Shown here in pieces: positions 8,001 to 10,000 of a DNA stretch of 10,000 bases. The stretch comes from Glandiceps talaboti (Eukaryota > Hemichordata > Enteropneusta > Spengelidae): positions 2,290,001 through 2,300,000 of the forward strand of contig NC_135565.1 in NCBI RefSeq assembly GCF_964340395.1, given 5' to 3'. The translations under genes and the position numbers were made by a program. The notes under the pieces were generated by a model, which was given only the letters and a program-made list of their open reading frames with translations, did no database searches and was not told where the DNA came from. Each line of letters opens with the position of its first letter. The first letter of the stretch is position 1.

Positions 8001-9799
8001 ATAACACATTATAGGATAAATGGAAGGGTAGTAGGGAAACTGAGAATAACACATGATAGGATAAATGGAAGGGTAGCAGGGAAACATAGAATAACACATT
8101 ATAGGATAAATGGAAGGGTAGCAGGGAAACATAGAATAACGCATTATAGGATAAATGGAAGGGTAGTAGGGAAACTGAAAATAACACATTATAGGATAAA
8201 TGGAAGGGTAGTAGGGAAACATAGAATAACGCATTATAGGATAAATGGAAGGGTAGTAGGGAAACTGAAAATAACACATTATAGGATAAATGGAAGGGTA
8301 GTAGGGAAACTGAAAATAACACATTATAGGATAAATGGAAGGGTAGCAGGGAAACTGAGAATAACACATTATAGGATAAATGGAAGGGTAGCAGGGAAAC
8401 TGAAAATAACACATTATAGGATAAATGGAAGGGTAGTAGGGAAACTGAAAATAACACATTATAGGATAAATGGAAGGGTAGTAGGGAAACTGAAAATAAC
8501 ACATTATAGGATAAATGGAAGGGTAGTAGGGAAACTGAAAATAACGCATTATAGGATAAATGGAAGGGTAGCAGGGAAACTGAAAATAACCCATTATAGG
8601 ATAAATGGAAGGGTAGCAGGGAAACTGAAAATAACGCATTATAGGATAAATGGAAGGGTAGTAGGGAAACTGAAAATAACGCATTATAGGATAAATGGAA
8701 GGGTAGTAGGGAAACTGAAAATAACGCATTATAGGATAAATGGAAGGGTAGCAGGGAAACTGAGAATAACGCATTATAGGATAAATGGAAGGGTAGCAGG
8801 GAAACTGAAAATAACACATTATAGGATAAATGGAAGGGTAGCAGGGAAACTGAAAATAACACATTATAGGATAAATGGAAGGGTAGCAGGGAAACTGAGA
8901 ATAACGCATTATAGGATAAATGGAAGGGTAGCAGGGAAACTGAAAATAACACATTATAGGATAAATGGAAGGGTAGTAGGGAAACTGAAAATAACACATT
9001 ATAGGATAAATGGAAGGGTAGCAGGGAAACTGAAAATAACACATTATAGGATAAATGGAAGGGTAGCAGGGAAACTGAAAATAACACATTATAGGATAAA
9101 TGGAAGGGTAGCAGGGAAACTGAAAATAACACATTATAGGATAAATGGAAGGGTAGCAGGGAAACTGAAAATAACACATTATAGGATAAATGGAAGGGTA
9201 GTAGGGAAACTGAAAATAACACATTATAGGATAAATGGAAGGGTAGCAGGGAAACTGAAAATAACACATTATAGGATAAATGGAAGGGTAGCAGGGAAAC
9301 TGAAAATAACGCATTATAGGATAAATGGAAGGGTAGCAGGGAAACTGAGAATAACGCATTATAGGATAAATGGAAGGGTAGTAGGGAAACTGAAAATAAC
9401 ACATTATAGGATAAATGGAAGGGTAGCAGGGAAACTGAAAATAACACATTATAGGATAAATGGAAGGGTAGTAGGGAAACTGAAAATAACACATTATAGG
9501 ATAAATGGAAGGGTAGCAGGGAAACTGAAAATAACACATTATAGGATAAATGGAAGGGTAGTAGGGAAACTGAAAATAACACATTATAGGATAAATGGAA
9601 GGGTAGCAGGGAAACTGAGAATAACACATTATAGGATAAATGGAAGGGTAGTAGGGAAACTGAAAATAACACATTATAGGATAAATGGAAGGGTAGCAGG
9701 GAAACTGAAAATAACACATTATAGGATAAATGGAAGGGTAGTAGGGAAACTGAAAATAACGCATTATAGGATAAATGGAAGGGTAGCAGAGAAACTGAG
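5022..9799 (-). repeat. array E: 45-bp minisatellite, ~106 copies
   Basis: The unit, read on the plus strand, runs from ATAAC(A/G)CATTATAGG through GGAAGGGTAG(C/T)AGGG to AAACTGA(A/G)A. From 5031 to 9780 the register never shifts: every 180 bp (four units) returns to the same phase, so no indel has been fixed. Three positions carry most variation, all transitions. A fourth variant replaces CTGA(A/G)A with CATAGA in 13 full units. Rare changes include CATGATAGG, AAAGGG, AAATAGAAGG, GGCAGTAGG and one AACCCATT (about 8590). Two minus-strand frames are open for about 1,570-1,590 codons and one plus-strand frame is also stop-free, because 45 is a multiple of three. The longest minus frame runs from ATG at 9764 to TAG at 4998. 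All its common variants change the residue (Cys/Arg, Phe/Ser, Cys/Tyr, Gln/Met), so I do not call it a gene. The likely setting is an intron of the minus-strand gene. Confidence 0.98.
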
Positions 9800-10000
9800 C
9801 AAATAGGTCAAATCAAAGATTGATAAGAATTTGACTTTCAATTTCAAAACTGAGGGTTAACTAGCCAGGTAAAGATAGAGTAGAATGAACTATAGAGGGC
9901 GGTATTAGCACTGTGACTAAATTACATGTAAATGACACATTTAAAATGATGGTTAACTCCACACAGTTAGAAATCCACAGGCAAATTACAAGACTTGAAT
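9800..10000. other. non-repetitive right flank, no gene seen
   Basis: AT-rich unique sequence. Read on the minus strand it leads into array E through ATCTTTGATTTGACC and TATTTGCTCAG (AG at 9796-9795), a good 3' splice-site candidate placed at the very edge of the array. No coding frame of note is present. AGAGGGCGG at 9894-9902 resembles the core of a CTCF-type site, but the rest of that motif is absent. Confidence 0.5.

Noticed and set aside
5020-9717. Second long minus-strand frame (LFSVSLLPFHLSYN repeat, about 1,565 codons)
   Set aside because: It is the other stop-free frame of the same 45-bp unit. More of its common variants are silent than in the first frame, but this follows from codon position and there is no independent sign of translation.
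588-9799. CRISPR array
   Set aside because: Regular spacing suggests it at first, but there are no unique spacers between repeats, no cas genes, and the sequence has eukaryotic features.
9894-9902. CTCF-like core AGAGGGCGG, with a partial reverse-strand counterpart around 336-352
   Set aside because: Only half of the consensus matches in each case, so a boundary pair flanking the arrays cannot be supported.
1-10000. tRNA, rRNA, or autonomous transposase/reverse transcriptase genes
   Set aside because: No cloverleaf box motifs, rRNA-like blocks or enzyme motifs were seen on either strand; the non-repeat sequence is too short for such genes.

Overview
The window looks like animal nuclear DNA, probably from an invertebrate. 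It is AT-rich, has no compact gene layout, and shows splice-site grammar (polypyrimidine tract plus AG, and GTAAGTAT donors). About 81% of it (roughly 8.15 of 10 kb) is tandem repeat. I recognise no known gene family and cannot name the species.

Layout: 1-469 is non-repetitive AT-rich sequence with a loose cluster of promoter-like motifs around 290-380. 494-571 is a small cluster of GGTCC/GGACC inverted repeats. 588-1537 is array A, a 60-bp unit in about 15.8 copies that is open in one forward frame. 1571-1910 is unique AT-rich spacer. 1911-3880 is array B, 36/37/40-bp units in about 53 copies. 4013-4207 is array C, exactly three 65-bp units. 4338-4593 is array D, a TGTGT pentamer followed by CATGT. 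4618-4753 on the minus strand is the best protein-coding candidate, a 136-nt internal exon with good splice sites on both sides. 5022-9799 is array E, a 45-bp unit in about 106 copies without a single insertion or deletion. 9800-10000 is non-repetitive.

How it fits together: if the minus-strand exon is real, array E lies in the intron upstream of it and array D begins about 24 nt inside the intron downstream of it. Arrays C and B would follow in that same intron or beyond the gene. Most long open frames here, including two of about 1.57-1.59 thousand codons on the minus strand of array E, are what a repeat whose length is a multiple of three produces automatically. The substitution patterns do not support coding.

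Most interesting signals: (1) the minus strand of array E repeats a near-consensus 3' splice site every 45 bp, just upstream of the likely true acceptor; (2) in array B the 36/37-bp length difference is exactly the difference between a perfect AP-1 site (TGAGTCA) and a CRE-like site (TGATGTCA); (3) a CA-rich tract (sense strand of the exon) sits directly downstream of the 5' splice site; (4) five unrelated tandem repeats crowd into one 10-kb segment.
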